Assembly: GCA_043797615.1 (NCBI GenBank)
Contig: JAZDPK010000033.1
Span: 1-16,887, forward strand
Source of the DNA: JAZDPK01 sp043797615
GTDB lineage: Bacteria > Patescibacteriota > Patescibacteriia > UBA11705 > JABHMO01
Direction: 5' to 3'
DNA length: 16,887 nucleotides
The translations under genes were made by a program, and so were the position numbers. The notes beneath the pieces were generated by a model that did not search any database, was not told the origin of the DNA, and was given only the letters and a program-made list of their open reading frames with translations. Position 1 is the stretch's first letter. Every line of letters starts with the position of its first letter. This document shows positions 16,813 to 16,887 of this stretch, one piece after another.

Positions 16813-16887
16813 TTAATTTGCCCTTAAATATTCTCTGACGATTTCTCTGTCGTCCCAAGGAATATACCTTCCTCCGGCCACGGCCAT
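16813..16887 (-). CDS. Possible 3' end of an unidentified gene (cut by window end)
   Basis: On the minus strand an open frame enters from the right edge and ends with TAA at 16815-16813; its last residues are GRYIPWDDREIVREYLRAN. The frame happens to have ATG at the very last base of the window, but 24 residues would be too short for a gene, so it probably continues beyond. A terminator-like hairpin follows. The other frames are also open over parts of this short stretch, so the call is weak. No family is recognised. Confidence 0.35.
   Translation of the reverse strand: MAVAGGRYIPWDDREIVREYLRAN

Overview
The window looks like a fragment of a Patescibacteria/CPR (Parcubacteria-like) genome, probably from a metagenome assembly. 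The clues are a compact IF-2 with a GHVDHGKTKLLDAI G1 loop, a TrmG10/Trm11-like methylase with an RPARDAKRGMLPPKLAQ segment, a KHKWLWILGFFAAFIGNG membrane protein of a kind I recall from CPR genomes, weak or absent Shine-Dalgarno sites before several core genes, and many small palindromic repeats between genes. This placement is inference, not a database result. Standard stops, including TGA, are used.

Layout. Bases 1-908 (minus) hold the 5' part of infB. Bases 909-1145 are a divergent promoter region. Bases 1146-2219 (+) encode an unrecognised polytopic membrane protein with an intrinsic terminator, then come two complex hairpins (2279-2340, 2385-2423). Bases 2496-4190 (+) hold a SAM-dependent RNA methylase, a very basic 67-aa protein and a 65-aa two-helix membrane protein, closed by terminators. 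Bases 4382-5371 (minus) encode a six-helix membrane protein with an AT-rich, repeat-filled 5' leader. Bases 5689-6526 (+) carry two tandem paralogous small genes of unknown function, and 6685-6861 a 58-aa gene with its own strong promoter. Bases 6862-7197 have no gene but hold three diverged copies of a 60-bp repeat. Bases 7198-16503 (minus) are ftsH, rpoC and rpoB, transcribed in the order rpoB-rpoC-ftsH from a good promoter at 16666-16694. The right edge may hold the 3' end of another minus-strand gene.

The core genes cover translation initiation (infB), transcription (rpoB, rpoC), membrane proteolysis (ftsH) and RNA modification. The small genes have clear ribosome binding sites but no function I can name.

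The strongest unusual signals are: (1) three short palindromes with core AATTNATT and unrelated but self-complementary arms, all in the same reading phase inside the methylase gene, resembling in-frame palindromic elements; (2) a direct-inverted-direct set of 60-bp repeats at 6931-7150; (3) a single-base frameshift near the 3' end of rpoC, most simply an assembly error; (4) a GGGCGAA/TTCGCCC palindrome that contains the rpoC stop codon; (5) the tandem paralog pair sharing IPxGHDxIIAAI. I found no CRISPR array, tRNA, rRNA or recognisable transposase.
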